NCBI GenBank assembly: GCA_028023455.1
Contig: JAQFVV010012396.1
Coordinates: 8,288,085 to 8,352,084 of the forward strand
Direction of reading: 5' to 3'
Length of the DNA stretch: 64,000 nucleotides
Source of the DNA: Epiperipatus broadwayi
Taxonomy: Eukaryota; Onychophora; Udeonychophora; Euonychophora; Peripatidae
Part shown: positions 49,429 to 61,035 of the stretch, piece after piece
How the letters are laid out: each line of letters begins with the position of its first letter
Numbering within the stretch: the stretch's first letter is position 1
Notes under the pieces: model-generated
Databases searched by the model: none
What the model saw: the letters and a program-made list of their open reading frames with translations, nothing else
Told to the model about the DNA's origin: nothing
Made by a program: the position numbers and the translations under genes

Positions 49429-50626
49429 TATATGTTTAATTTTCATTGAATATAACCATAAAAGGAAAGATAAAAAAGGGATGTTTTATTGTGTTTTATT
49501 TATAAATAAATATTATTTTTGAAAAAAACCTAGTAATTAAGATCTTTCTCTCTAAAGAAATTATGCAAAAAGTTGCTTATCAATTGCTATATAAATAGAA
49601 TAATTTTTAAAAAACCAAGATGGAATTAAGATCTTGATCTTTGAAAAAAATTAAGTGTTATATGACAAGTTGTTTATTAATTGGTGTATAAATAAAATAT
49701 TTTTTTAAAAAATTAATCTTTTTTTGTGAAAATAAAATAAATTGGTCAAGGCTTAACACAGTAATTCATGAGATAGTCAGTTGGTTGTATATCAGTACAT
49801 CAGGGTTGTTTTTAAAAAACAGTGGGCAATAAAATTTAATAGAGTTCAGTAGTGGTTAGTTCACCAGTCAAAAGTTCAGTTTAGTAGTCTGATGTCAAAT
49901 TGATCTCATTTTTGATTAAAAAAGAAAATGGTTATTGCAAAGCAGGATAATAATATAGAGCTTATGAACACAAATGTTAAACTTTGACTAAAAGCTGATC
50001 ATTACTGACTCAATCATGTAACCAATCTCAGAAAAGGGAATGTAGAAAAAATAAAATACCAATAAGAAAAACTTTTAACAAAACTTATGTTTTGAACCAT
50101 TCAAAATCATGGCTTTCTCAAGTTATGTTTGCCTGAAATAAAAATAATTGTTAAATTAAAAACCTGGATTAATAAAAAAAATAAAAAATAAAATAAAGAC
50201 AAATAGATAAAATTAAGTATTAAGAAAGCTTTATCAAAACAAAAAAAGTAAAAAATATGAGCCAAGGGATTAACTAAACTACACTTTTCAAGATATACAA
50301 AAAGAGACATTCAACTAGACAATTACAAAAGAATAACCAAAAGAAAAAAATTATAATCAGATAAGCTTTTGTAGTGAATACATTTATCTTTGTAAATGTT
50401 ATTTTATAAAGAAATGAATAATTGAAACTACTGAATAATTTTGTTGGTAGTTTTGTTGATTTTTTCTTGGTTAAAATTGTATAAAGACATCCTCATTTTT
50501 AAAAAATAAATAAATTATAACTTAAAGTTTATTATGTAATGATTTTACATAGGGTTTGATTATTATATGGCCTGAATTCATCTAGATTAAATGTCAATTA
50601 AAAAGAATCTGAATGAAATAATAATT

Positions 50627-50642
50627 ACACATGTTATATGAC

Positions 50643-50678
<36 letters not shown>

Positions 50679-50688
50679 GTCATATAAC

Positions 50689-50740
<52 letters not shown>
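50627..50740. repeat. Perfect cruciform-capable repeat and TA tract
   Basis: ACACATGTTATATGACATTA at 50627 is mirrored exactly by TAATGTCATATAACATGTGT ending near 50693, with (TA)n between them. A second (TA)n runs to 50740. Confidence 0.92.
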
Positions 50741-50742
<2 letters not shown>

Positions 50743-50991
50743 CATGAATAGAGTTAATCAATATATATTAACTTTGAATTACCATGTCATTTTTTTAAAT
50801 TTATTATTTTATCTGCTAGTTAATTTTATAAAAAAAATTCAAATTTTATTTTGATGTCTTTATCTGTTCATTGAATTATCAAGATCTGAACACAATGGGA
50901 AAAGGTTTTGCATAGGAGAATGTATAATTTCTCTTGTTAATCATGACCAGGGTTTTTGTGATCCTAATGCTAGATTGGTCATAATATTGTG

Positions 50992-50998
<7 letters not shown>

Positions 50999-51074
<76 letters not shown>
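50999..51074. repeat. TA microsatellite
   Basis: Uninterrupted (TA)n of roughly 38 units. Confidence 0.95.
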
Positions 51075-51077
<3 letters not shown>

Positions 51078-53048
51078 GGAAATCCATATGATTTTTTTTA
51101 AAACTATTTGAATGGCACTAAGTTCATAAAAGACACTTTTAAAATATATTCACTTTATAGATTTTATAATGATTACTATTTTATTGATAGTCAGTACATT
51201 CAAGGTACCAGGTGGCCCATTCCAGCAGCTTTGATGTTTATTATTATAGTTACTTTATCATGTATATGTGAAAAAATAAAATACTGAAGATTACTTTTAT
51301 ATTATAGCCTAGGTTTGACATTGGCTAGATCATTATTAGTCTCAGATTTTATATTATGTCATTTTTAACACAAAGGTTGACTGTTGATAATTATTTCTGG
51401 TGATGCCTTATTATTACCTGTAATTAATTATAATGGCTTCTAAAATGCTGATTTTTTGCCAGTTTCTATGCTTAGTAAAACAGTAATGCTTTTGATGGTA
51501 ATGATTTTCACACCATTACAGCATAATTGAATGTTAAAATTTGTTTTTAATTTTAATAATTATGACAATAAAATATTGCTCTATTATCATAAAATAAGAA
51601 AAGCTTTTATTATTGTAACTTATTCAAAAAGCAACTTAAAATTTTCTGCTATAAAGATATAATTTTTAAAACTCAGGATTATAGATTCAAAAAATGAAAT
51701 CTGGTAAAAATCTTTGTGGTTAAAAAATTATTAGTGTGCTTATCTTTTGCTGATATGTTAAGGGTTGTTGTCGCATATATTGTGACCATTTTAAATGTAA
51801 TTTAAAACCTCATAGAATTTCATTATTTTAAATAATTAATTATGATTTACAAATAATTTTATTTACAAATAAAACATTCAGTATGAAAATAACGTTTACA
51901 CCATCTTGAAACTTTGGTTCTGATAGGGAAGGAATAAATTTAAATATATTTTTAAATCATTTGTTTTTATATTATTTTTTAATTTTCTATATTTTATGTA
52001 TATTTTTTTCATTTTTGATCCATATCCTATGCAAATGCATATATGCATCAAATGGTAAGTTTGTCCTGAAATAGTTTAGTCACTTACACTGAAAAAAATG
52101 ATGTGATAAATAAATAGTTCATTCACACTCTCTTTTTTCAGTTTAATTCTGATATTTACTATTTATGCAAATCATATTATATTGATAACAGTTTAAATAA
52201 CAGACATGCAGGTACATACATGTTCAGTGACTCTAATCATATTCAATGAATCTACTATTGAAAAAGTAATGTATTGCTGTACATTTTTGCAACAAATAGA
52301 CATTTTACAAAGGATACTTATTTTAAAATGTTTTTATTACAGTGCTATTTTTGAGTCTGGTAAAGTAACGAAAAAATTGCATAAATAACAATGGAGATTA
52401 TGTTGATAAACAAATGTTTTTTTTTATGTTTTACTATTTATAATCATTTACGATGTTTAATGGTTATAATCATTTGTAATCAATTTTCTGATATTTTTCT
52501 TGTTAAGTGTGTGACGTTTATTATAACATTTGTTATTTACGATAATTGGAAGTTCACACATACATTTATAATGAGTATGTTTAGTCCAGAACTAAAAATC
52601 ACTTTTTTTCTATTTCGCTAATTAAAAAGAAAGTATTATAAAATAGTGATCTTTTTTTTTTTTAATCCATGGAAATTAATGCAAGCATTGATTTAGTCTT
52701 AAACACTTGATGGCAATTAAATTTATTGAATCAGAAAAACTGCTTGATGTTATATGAAAACTAGCAAATAGATTTTAGCAAAATAAGATACCTAATGCAA
52801 CTTATATTATGAAAGAGATGTTGTGTGAAACTTATTTGGCATCATTTTTTTGCTAACAGTTGGTATAAACTTTTTGTCACTAAATTATATAAATTTCTGA
52901 ACTGGTTATTTATTACATTAATTGCTATATCCATTCTCTTATAAAGTTTGTATAGAAGTATTACCAATTGCTGGATGAGTGTGAAGCTTGACAAATAAAT
53001 TGATACAATTAAACTATATTAACTACTGTATATTGTTGTATAATTAAC
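51075..53048. other. A+T-rich stretch, nothing recognised
   Basis: Open frames at 52206-52388 and 52391-52621 are A/T-driven and unrecognised. Confidence 0.35.
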
Positions 53049-53062
53049 TATATAGCATATGC
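53049..53062 (+). repeat. Left 14-bp target-site duplication
   Basis: TATATAGCATATGC, identical to 53727-53740. Confidence 0.85.
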
Positions 53063-53162
53063 AAAACTCTCCATACAGTAGTGCCACTTAGTACCAACCA
53101 GAGTAATCAATGGCTGCTAGAAGGCTTGTGCACAAAATCCCTATCTAGTGCTACTCATCCAA

Positions 53163-53200
53163 TATCCCCAGACTGGTTTCTGGCTTGTGGCCTTTGTCAG
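53163..53200 (-). ncRNA. Hammerhead-like core, left arm
   Basis: Minus strand reads CTGACAAAGGCCACAAGCCA then GAAACCAG: CUGANNA box, a GGC/GCC stem with CACAA loop, then GAAA. The G8 position is A here, so this copy is probably inactive. Stem III and the cleavage site cannot be set with confidence. Confidence 0.3.
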
Positions 53201-53535
53201 TGTTCCTGCTTTGCATCTGAGAGAACTGTACCTAGATCTTAGGATCTAATGCAACCCTCCAGCAGCCACTTTTTATCTTTACTTAATTACAAAACCATGA
53301 GAATAGTGGTGGCTATGGTTGTTAAAGAGCCAAGGACAAAGACACCGAAATGTATGGGTACTGAACTGGGTTCAGATCCATATTACTATATAAGCTATTA
53401 AGCTTAGATTAAAAATATTGTGTTTTCAATTTTATTCTCATAGTTTTGTAGTTAAGTAGAGATAAAAGGTAGCTGCTGGAAGGTTGCATTAGATCCTAAG
53501 ATCTAGGTGCAGTGCTCTCAGATCCAAAGCTCCTA

Positions 53536-53574
53536 ATTGACGAAAGCCCCAAGCTAGAAACTAGACTGGGGATA
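53536..53574 (+). ncRNA. Hammerhead-like core, right arm
   Basis: Reads TTGACGAAAGCCCCAAGCTA then GAAACTAG: the GACGA core, an AGC/GCT stem with CCCA loop, and GAAA are present, with the first C replaced by T. Together the two arms suggest an ancestral CTGACGA...GAAA core. Function is inference only. Confidence 0.3.
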
Positions 53575-53726
53575 TTGGATGAGTAGGCACTAGAGAGGGA
53601 TTTTATGCACAAGTCTTCTGGCATCCATTTATTACTCTGGTTGGCACTGAGTGGCACTACTGTATGAAGAGGTTTGCCTGTTTTAATAACAGTAATGTGC
53701 TAGCATAAGAAATAGTGATCATGTGA

Positions 53727-53740
53727 TATATAGCATATGC
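53727..53740 (+). repeat. Right 14-bp target-site duplication
   Basis: TATATAGCATATGC, partner of 53049-53062. Confidence 0.85.
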
Positions 53741-54169
53741 TTATATTGGGAAATTTCAATTCAGTTAAACAAATATGTGGTAAGATTCAAAGAACAGCTT
53801 AATTTTATTTTAAAAACTAATTATTAGTCAAAGTATAAAAAATACACCAATGAAGTCAGTATTTCTTTATGGAGCGAGTGTAGTCTGTAAGCTCAGAAAA
53901 ATTAAAATCTTGGAAAAGAAATCTGGTAACTTTCTAAAGTGCTCACTTTCAGAAGTTTCAAAATCAGTCCAAAGATATATTTACTTATTAATTTTATTAT
54001 TAGTCTTATTTATTTAGAAGTGATTTTAATCTTATTCATCCTGCTTGAATGATTATCATCTGATTATATACTTATATTTTTAAAAAAAAAGCTCATGTAT
54101 CTAAAACAGGATTTTAGTATTTCTTATGTATGTGAGATTTGAATATTTAATAAATAGTAATTAATCTAT

Positions 54170-54500
54170 TTTAGATCAGATAGTGAAATACAGAGAAGTG
54201 TGTAATGGGATTAACAAGAAGTTAAAAGAGAAATACTGGGATGAACTAATTCACTGAACGATTTAAAAGACCTAAATATATTGCTAAAAGAGCTGATAAT
54301 ATATAGGCAGCAGAACTCTTAAACTATATTTCAAAACATTGTAAAAGATAGAGCAAAACCTCATGTAAGTTCCAAGGATGAAATAAGGAATATTGTTGGT
54401 GTAATGTGAATAAGAAAAACTATACATCAGAGAAGCTGAAATAGAGACTTTTCTCCAGTAGTGGATTTGCAATGGTTGTAAATGTTGATGAATGTTATTA
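54170..54500 (+). pseudogene. 3' fragment of an RTE LINE
   Basis: Reading across stops gives KDRAKPHVSSKDEIRNIVGV, then MWIRKTIHQRS, comparable to the C-terminal end of the LINE at 24985-27807 (RKRLHVRWIDEIR, GVMWRRQSRD). Both end with a CAGTGGAT/CAGTAGTGGAT block and a GATGAATG or GATGATGATG tail. Upstream (YIAKRADNI) similarity is weaker. A dead, 5'-truncated copy. Confidence 0.55.
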
Positions 54501-55507
54501 ATTTCCATATAAAATAAAAGTATATTTAATCCAAAAAATAAAAAAGTGTATTACTGACTTCTAAAAATACATAGTAATAGTTCCACAAACCAATTCTAAA
54601 AATTTAACATTTTTAATTTTTAAAAACATAATTTTCAAGATTTGTTTCATTTTTAATAATTGTTTTTATTTTTTGTTATATTTTGGAATTCTAAAAAAAT
54701 GTGTGAGGGATATGCAATATAAATAATTTCTATGCATTATAATATGGCATTCATTTTTATAAATAAATATAAAAAGTTTGACTAGAGATATTTCTTAATA
54801 ATATTGGCTATTGAATGCATTATACTCACATCAAAAACCAGAAGAGAAAACCTAAGTATGAAAATAATTTAAAAATTATAGGATTAACAATACATACACA
54901 CAGTTGAGAAACCATATGAATGAAACAAGGCAGAAACCCAAGAAAAAAGCCAATGCATAAATACAGCATAAAACTAGTATAAAAACTCATAAGAGAAACA
55001 AATGCTGAAATTCTCAGGAGAAATCAGTGCAAAGGTACATGAAAGAAAACAGCACAAAAATATGTAAGAAAACCAATGGAGAACATGTAGAAGCATATAT
55101 AAAAGTATAATCCAATCATTCAGTTTTCAGATTTAATGTATGTTCAAAAAATTAAAATAATTAATAAAATATCAGTTGTAATTAATCATGAAAAAACAAT
55201 AAATAATATACATGTCAAAGTTAACAAAGAAAATAATAATATTTTATTATTTTTCATGTTTCATTTTTAAAATATTTGTTTTTTTATACTCCTTAAAAGT
55301 TAGTGTATTTGAAATAATTAATCATTTATATATAATTTTTATTTACTGTGGTAAAAAAAAACTTTTTATGCATATATATATGTGTGTGTGATGCTGCTGC
55401 GCGCGCGCGAGTAAAAATAAAAATTTTCATGGAGCTAAAAATGTGATCACAGTTTTTAAATTCATACATGTAAGTGACTATTTGTTATTAGTATTATAAG
55501 ATCAATA
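54501..55507. other. A+T-rich stretch with a short alternating GC tract
   Basis: No gene. At 55372-55410 a run of alternating purine-pyrimidine (TA, then TG, then CGCGCGCGCG) stands out in this A/T-rich DNA. A stretch at 54840-55090 is rich in short GAAAC/AGAAA words without coding potential. Confidence 0.4.
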
Positions 55508-56025
55508 CTTCAGCTAAACTTCACCTGTCTTCATCTAGATAATAAAGATGGGTCTTCACTACTGTTAGATTACTAAAACAGCAAATAAACTGCAAGTTAC
55601 CTGCAAAATATTATTTTATAGTTAATTAAATTTATCTAATGCAAAACTTTTGGAAGTTTCACATATAAAAGTTATGCTGTTTTATTATATTTGATAATGC
55701 AACCAAAACAAGTAGAAAAACTACTGAAATTCTAAAGAGATGATTGTTTTAATAAATGTGCTAAAACAGCAAAGTTTTAACATACATATATATGAAATTT
55801 TTTTATAAAGCATATTAATCAAAAACAAAAATTGTTGAATTAATCACCTATCAAATTCTATATATATATTCATTTAACTTTTAAAAGTTTTGTATTGGAT
55901 AAAATGATTATTTGTTAAACCATTCAACAGGTAATTTGCAATCTCTTTTTTCTCGTAGAATCTTTAGCTATAGCTACTGAATATTTTCACTATCTGGATA
56001 TTGGCAGATGAGATTTAGCTGAAAC
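55508..56025. repeat. Diverged foldback, Penelope-tail-like
   Basis: The left arm 55508-55665 and right arm 55861-56025 are inverted homologs: CAGCTAAACTTCACCTG against its counterpart in CAGATGAGATTTAGCTG, AAGTTACCTGCAAAAT against the complement of CAACAGGTAATTTGC, and CAAAACTTTT against AAAAGTTTTG. The outer right end reads GCTGAAACATTAATGC, reminiscent of the TTGAAACGTTGGAG words in the Penelope 3' ends at 17-18.8 kb. Old and strongly diverged. Confidence 0.6.
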
Positions 56026-56355
56026 ATTAATGCTATTTCATTAATAATAATCAAGCACACACAAAAACTGTATTCATATTCACATGTATATGTGTGCTTA
56101 TTTTTAAAAAAAAAAAAACTATGAGTATTGAAGAAATAATGCAAAAACATTAATCTAAAATACTTGTAATTTAAATACTATTCGGATTTAATGGACATTT
56201 TCTTTTTCATTTAAAATTGTTGCTGAAAGAAGAGTATAGCATAGTTTTTAAGATGTTTTATCACTTTAGAATACTGACAGGTTTTATTTCTAAAATTATG
56301 CAATTTAGTATTCTCTCTCTTGTTTTCTGCATTATATATAGAATGAGTATTTAAA

Positions 56356-56366
56356 ACATTCTACTT
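56356..56366 (+). repeat. Left target-site duplication of SINE
   Basis: ACATTCTACTT, identical to 56457-56467. Confidence 0.85.
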
Positions 56367-56456
56367 TTTCAAGCGTTGGTGACCTAGTGGTTAGCATAGC
56401 TGCCTTCCAAGCAGCTGGCCTGGGCTCGCTTCTAAACGCATTTGACATATATATAG
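56367..56456 (+). mobile_element. Short SINE derived from tRNA-Gly(TCC)
   Basis: The first two thirds follow a tRNA-Gly(UCC): GCGTTGGTGACCTAGTGGTT (acceptor and D arm), AGCATAGCTGCC, then anticodon arm GCTGC-CTTCCAA-GCAGC with loop anticodon TCC. The T-arm is degraded (GGGCTCGCTTCTAAACGC) but the 3' acceptor strand AACGC can still pair with GCGTT. It ends TTTGACATATATATAG. An exact 11-bp target duplication (ACATTCTACTT) proves retroposition. It shares both ends with the SINE at 45898-46004. Confidence 0.88.
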
Positions 56457-56467
56457 ACATTCTACTT
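56457..56467 (+). repeat. Right target-site duplication of SINE
   Basis: ACATTCTACTT, partner of 56356-56366. Confidence 0.85.
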
Positions 56468-56898
56468 AATCTCACTCTTTAATATGCCTAAATATTAATG
56501 TGTGCAAATGCTCACTACTGTAGTTTTCAAAGTTATTATTTTCTTTCGGATAATTAATTACAATCCTAAAATCTGTTCTAATTCTTCTCATAAAATTTTA
56601 ATATAATTTTCAAAAGTTTTGATTTTTATTAAAAATATAAGTAAATCTGGTAATTATATATTGGACTATTTCCATAATCTAATATTAATTGTTAAATGTT
56701 TTTAAAAAATTCATACTTTATTTAAACTTTTCAAATATATTCAACTGTTAGTAATAGCACACATGTTAGTATATAAACAATATTTTAGGTGATATTATCT
56801 TCCTCTCTTTTTTAAATGTTACTGACTTGACCAATGATAGTACTAGCATGGGAATCTTTTAAATTCATGAATATTGAACATAAGATAATGCTCTAAAC

Positions 56899-57360
56899 CA
56901 GGGGTGGCCAATTTTTTTGTTCATAGGATCTACTTTTTATTTATAAAATGTGTTGCGATTGACTTATTGTTATAGACGTAGTCTAAGCGGAGGGAGGTGT
57001 GAAATAATACTATTTTTATATATCTACCTAGTAAAAAAATAACAATTATTTAATGGGTCAAAAAACTTATGTCCGGGGGGGGGGGATTAATCAACATGAG
57101 TAATTATTAACAATATTTATTAATTCAAATTAGCTACATTAAGTTAAGATTAAAAATATTATTTTTAATAATGATACGACTTAGTGGACTTCACCTGTCT
57201 AGAATTAAAAAAAAATTTAAAACAAAAATAATAAAAAAACTTGAAAATCTTGACTTAATTTGTTTCACTCGTTATCCGACAGCTCTTGCCAGATTAGCCT
57301 CGCGATCCACCAAAATTGGTTTTGCGATCGACCGGTGGATCACGATCGATAGCCTACTTA
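56899..57360 (+). mobile_element. hAT-like non-autonomous element, 3' terminus lost
   Basis: Starts CAGGGGTGGCCAATTTTTTT, the usual hAT (Charlie-like) terminus, preceded by CTCTAAAC as a candidate target site. Near the right end GCGATCGACCGGTGGATCAC with CGATCGAT is the region that normally precedes the second terminus in such elements, but the terminal CCACCCCTG is missing, so the copy is truncated. It includes an 11-G run (57075-57085). The open frame at 57171-57365 is not a known protein. Confidence 0.65.
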
Positions 57361-58636
57361 ATTAGAGTGTCACCTTAAGTCTGGCTAGTGATACTACTAG
57401 TGAATTAAATCTGAACTTTTCTATTATGAATATTAAACTTAAGGTAATATTGTCACCAACTGGGCAATTTTACTGTCACTGGTCAGGCCAGAAATATCTG
57501 AAGAAGAGAGAAAAATAACTCCACTTAAAATGTATTATATACTAACTGATGTAATATTACTAACAATTGAGTATATTTGAAAAGGTTAAATAAAGATTGA
57601 ATTTTTCATAAAGGCATTGAAAAATTAATAATTAGATGAAGAAAATAATCCAATATATAATTACTATTAAAATAGCATCATCACTAACTTTTAAAAAAAC
57701 AATAAGAAAATCCTTTTATAATTCAATAACGCTTGCAATCTTTAAAAATATAGAGAAGAATAAACAGCTTAATAAACGTATTAATTCTAGTAAATATAAT
57801 TAAATATTGTAATAAGCCCTTATATTCACTAGTAAATATTTCATGTATGTTCTCTTCAGTATGAATAAAGTATGTGAAGAAAAAATACATTTTTAATATA
57901 TTTATTATAAAAAATATTTTTAGAAATAAAAGCAATTTTTAACATTGCAATATATAATATTTTATGTTTCTCTCCAAGTAAATTTATAATACTTCAAAAA
58001 ACATAATATAAAAATAAAGTATACTTTTAAAAATTATACAGCACATTTTATTAAAAATAATGCTTCACATTTAAAGTAAAACAACTTGGAATACAAAATC
58101 AACTTCCTGAAGTTTTTTGCACTCAAAAAATCTTTCTCCTATCTGCTTACAACTGTTATCTTAAAAATTATAGCTAAAAATTAATTATATTATTTCTTTT
58201 ATTACAATCATTAATCTCTCAGCTGTCACATTCTTCTTTCCACTCTCTTGTCAAAAGATTTTATCTTGTGTTTGGAAAGGAGAGCATTACTTTAAAAAAG
58301 TGTTTATTAGCTTACAGCACATGTGTAGCGATCTCAGTGATTGTTACAGATTAAAACATAGCTTTATATTAATAAATTACTCATTATAAATAGTTAAGAT
58401 TGCAAATTTAGTAACTACTTTTCATGCTTTTTATTTTAGTGCTTAAACTTTATTCTTTATGGAATTTTTACATTATTTTTTTTAAAAAGGCATTTTAAAT
58501 ATAAATTTATAAATGAAAAATATTCTAAAAAATAATATTTCAACTTTGAACAAAACAATTCATTTCTAGCTTAAAGAGTAAGGAAATTTATTTTTAATGA
58601 AATTATTTAAAAAACAGGCTTTCTTCATATACCTGG
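57361..58636. other. A+T-rich stretch, nothing recognised
   Basis: No gene, RNA or repeat that I can support. Confidence 0.35.
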
Positions 58637-58815
58637 ATATTAATTGTATATGTAGGGTATTTGAACACAGACTTTCAAGCACTGTTCAACTATCCACACT
58701 ATCTCATACCACTGATACACATGACCACATGCATGAAGAAAAGATAAATAATCACCAATATATATATTTTGTGCTGAACCAGCACTCATCAGTTGATCCA
58801 GATTATCATATTCCA
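58637..58815 (-). repeat. Dispersed repeat R, left of Penelope pair
   Basis: GTATTTGAACACAGACTTTC, CCACACTATCTCATACCACT and TGCTGAACCAGCACTCATCA match 63537-63710 in the same orientation and one arm plus spacer of the foldback at 7507-7805. On the minus strand it contains CTGATGAGTGCTGGTTCAGC then ACAAAAT (58769-58793), a hammerhead-like core lacking the first G of GAAA. An open frame across it (58597-58947) is incidental. Confidence 0.75.
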
Positions 58816-58841
58816 CACACACACATATATATATATCATCA

Positions 58842-60934
58842 AAACTACCCCAAATCTAAAATTAAACCAGACCAGAATAAAAATAATATTAAAACACAAC
58901 CTAAGGTTTCACTGCTACAAGCAGACTTCTCAAGTGTAAAGAAATAAAAAAAAAAAAAACCCCACACATTATATATACTATTAAAAACTACCCACAAATC
59001 CATTCACTTCCCATCCACCCTTAATATTAAAAGAACTCTTAAATAAGTTAATTGCTTCAGAATAATAAATTTTCAATAATAAAGACTCTTTAATTCTTCT
59101 TTTGATTTCATTTCTCTCAAAGAAGACAACCTTAGCTTCATCAAAATCAATAGTGTGGCCTGTATCTTTTTCATGGACATACAAAGCAGAACTAAGATAT
59201 CTATTTTAACTCTACTTTTATGAACCTTTACTCTTTCATTTAAACTCAAACTACTCTGACCTATGTAAACCTTCTTACAAAATAAACAAGGAATAAAATA
59301 TACCACACCAGGAATAGTCTTTCTATCAAAAACTTCTTTTGTATTATTTAATAAATTATTCAATGTAACACCCCTTTTCCAAGCAATTTTCTTATTTCCA
59401 AACAATTTACTATTTCTACACACAATTTTATAAGAAGACAATTTAAATGGCAAAGAAATAAAATCATATTTTTCTTTAACCTTTACATCCTTACAAATAT
59501 TACTATTAAATAAAATACTTTTAACAAATTTATCAGAGTATCCAACACTCAAATAATCTTTATAAAATTGATATTTCTGAAACAAAGCTACCCCACTAGA
59601 ATTATTTAATTTAATATTCCTATGACAATAATTCCTTAAAGCAGCTACTTTATGAGATACAGACTGATAGCTATCAGGTTTAATTATAGATCTTAATTCT
59701 TTACTTTTAACTAAATGACTGCACAATAAACAATTAGTTTCTATATTTCTAATCACCAAAAGATCTAAAAATTTTAACTTACCAAAATCTAACCCCCCTC
59801 CTTCTAACACAAATTTTATAGAAGGATCAAAACAATTAAACTCATTTACAAATTCCTTCAATTTATCATTCTCAAAAAAAAAAATAAACAATCATCAACA
59901 TATCTGACAAATAATTTTACATATAAACAATTCTTTTTAATAATAATTTCCTCTTCCATAAAACTAATATAAACTGAACATACTAAAGGAGAAATAATAT
60001 AACCTATTATCCACCCTTCCTTAATCTTATAAAAATTACCTTTATAAGTAAAATACATAGAATCTTCCAATAACAAAAGCAAATCTTTAATTACCTTAAT
60101 TTTATTTTTTGATAAAGAACTTTTCTTAATCAATACAGACAAAAGAACATCAATACTGCTTAACCTATTAACAGACTGATACATATTTTCAATATCTAAA
60201 CTTCCAAATATCCAACTACTTTCCATTTTAAAATTATTAATCTTATCAAAAGCCTCAAAAGAAGAAGAAACTGTGTACTGACCAAAATCAACAAATTGTT
60301 TTAAAAAATTATTCAAAAATCTAGAAATACCCTCTACAACACTACCTGTAAAATCAAAAATAAATCTTAAAGGAAAACCATCTTTATGAGTTTTAATATT
60401 CACAAACATCTTAGCTGATGTAAAATCATTAGGATAGCATTTTAAATAATCTACTCTATTAAAAATTTTTAAATTAACCATTTTCTTCATAATATCTATC
60501 AATTTTCTTTTAATCAAATTACCTGGATTTTTATCTAACAACATATATTTACCATTATTTAATTCTCTATCCATTTTCTCTTTGAAATCATCTCCTTTCA
60601 TAATAACAAACCTACCAGCTTTGTCTTCACGAGAAATGATTACATCATTAGCAATTAACCTATTTTTAAGATGTTTAATCTCAGCAGGATTAATAACAAA
60701 TTTTTCTTTCCTTTTTAAACTTTTATTCAAAATCGATTGAATACCAACTTTCTGCTCATCACTCAAATTACTAGATTCAATAGACGAAATTGTATCAAAA
60801 ACTATATTTTTTGAATGAAATGGAACAAAATTAGGACCTTTACCAAGAATATCTAATTCTCTATCATTTAACTTCAAATCCGTAAGATTAACAACTCTAT
60901 CCTCAGAAACCTTATTCTCATACCCTTTATCACT
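58842..60934 (-). mobile_element. Penelope-like element, left inverted copy
   Basis: Near-identical inverted partner of 61036-63133. Includes the 3' untranslated region (58842-58980) and the RT/GIY-YIG gene. The 5' end joins the other copy's 5' end across about 100 bp of unmatched DNA (60935-61035). Confidence 0.95.
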
Positions 60935-60949
60935 ACATTTATGAGACAA
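58981..60949 (-). pseudogene. Penelope-like RT/GIY-YIG gene, two frameshifts
   Basis: Same protein as the right copy: 363 codons from 60949, then a break just after the catalytic YVDD. There a run of 11 A (about 59874-59884) replaces the AACAACAAA of the right copy (two extra bases and two substitutions). Frame 2 then continues (59891-59073) to the GIY-YIG region. A second slip near 59207 (four instead of five A, on the sense strand) shifts the final part into the frame 59184-58981. Apart from these, the translated sequence differs from the right copy at one residue (I for V in the SSWVFGSLD motif). Very recently inactivated, if the sequence is accurate. No ATG start is visible at the 5' end. 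Confidence 0.9.
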
Positions 60950-61035
60950 TTTAGACAGAATAGGTCAAATTTATATTGTAAAAAATATGAAAGAAAATTA
61001 AAGTGGTTGTTTGGGAAAGTTAATAAAGTTTATAT

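Larger units (their letters stand above)
53063..53726. mobile_element. 664-bp foldback retroelement with 14-bp target duplication
   Basis: Arms of about 250 bp (53066-53310 and 53430-53685) are inverted copies carrying CAGTAGTGCCACT, CAACCAGAGTAAT, ATCCAATATCCCCAG and ATCTTAGGATCTAA. The exact 14-bp target duplication is too long for hAT or mariner and fits insertion by a Penelope-like or LINE-type nicking enzyme. Each arm includes a hammerhead-like core. No open frame. By analogy with the inverted Penelope 3' ends in this window it is probably a non-autonomous relative, but no Penelope sequence is directly shared. Confidence 0.85.

Noticed and set aside
49800-49920. tRNA-like or SINE segment (AGTGGTTAGTTCACCAGTC)
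   Set aside because: A short word resembles a D-arm but the rest does not fold as a tRNA and no target duplication is evident.
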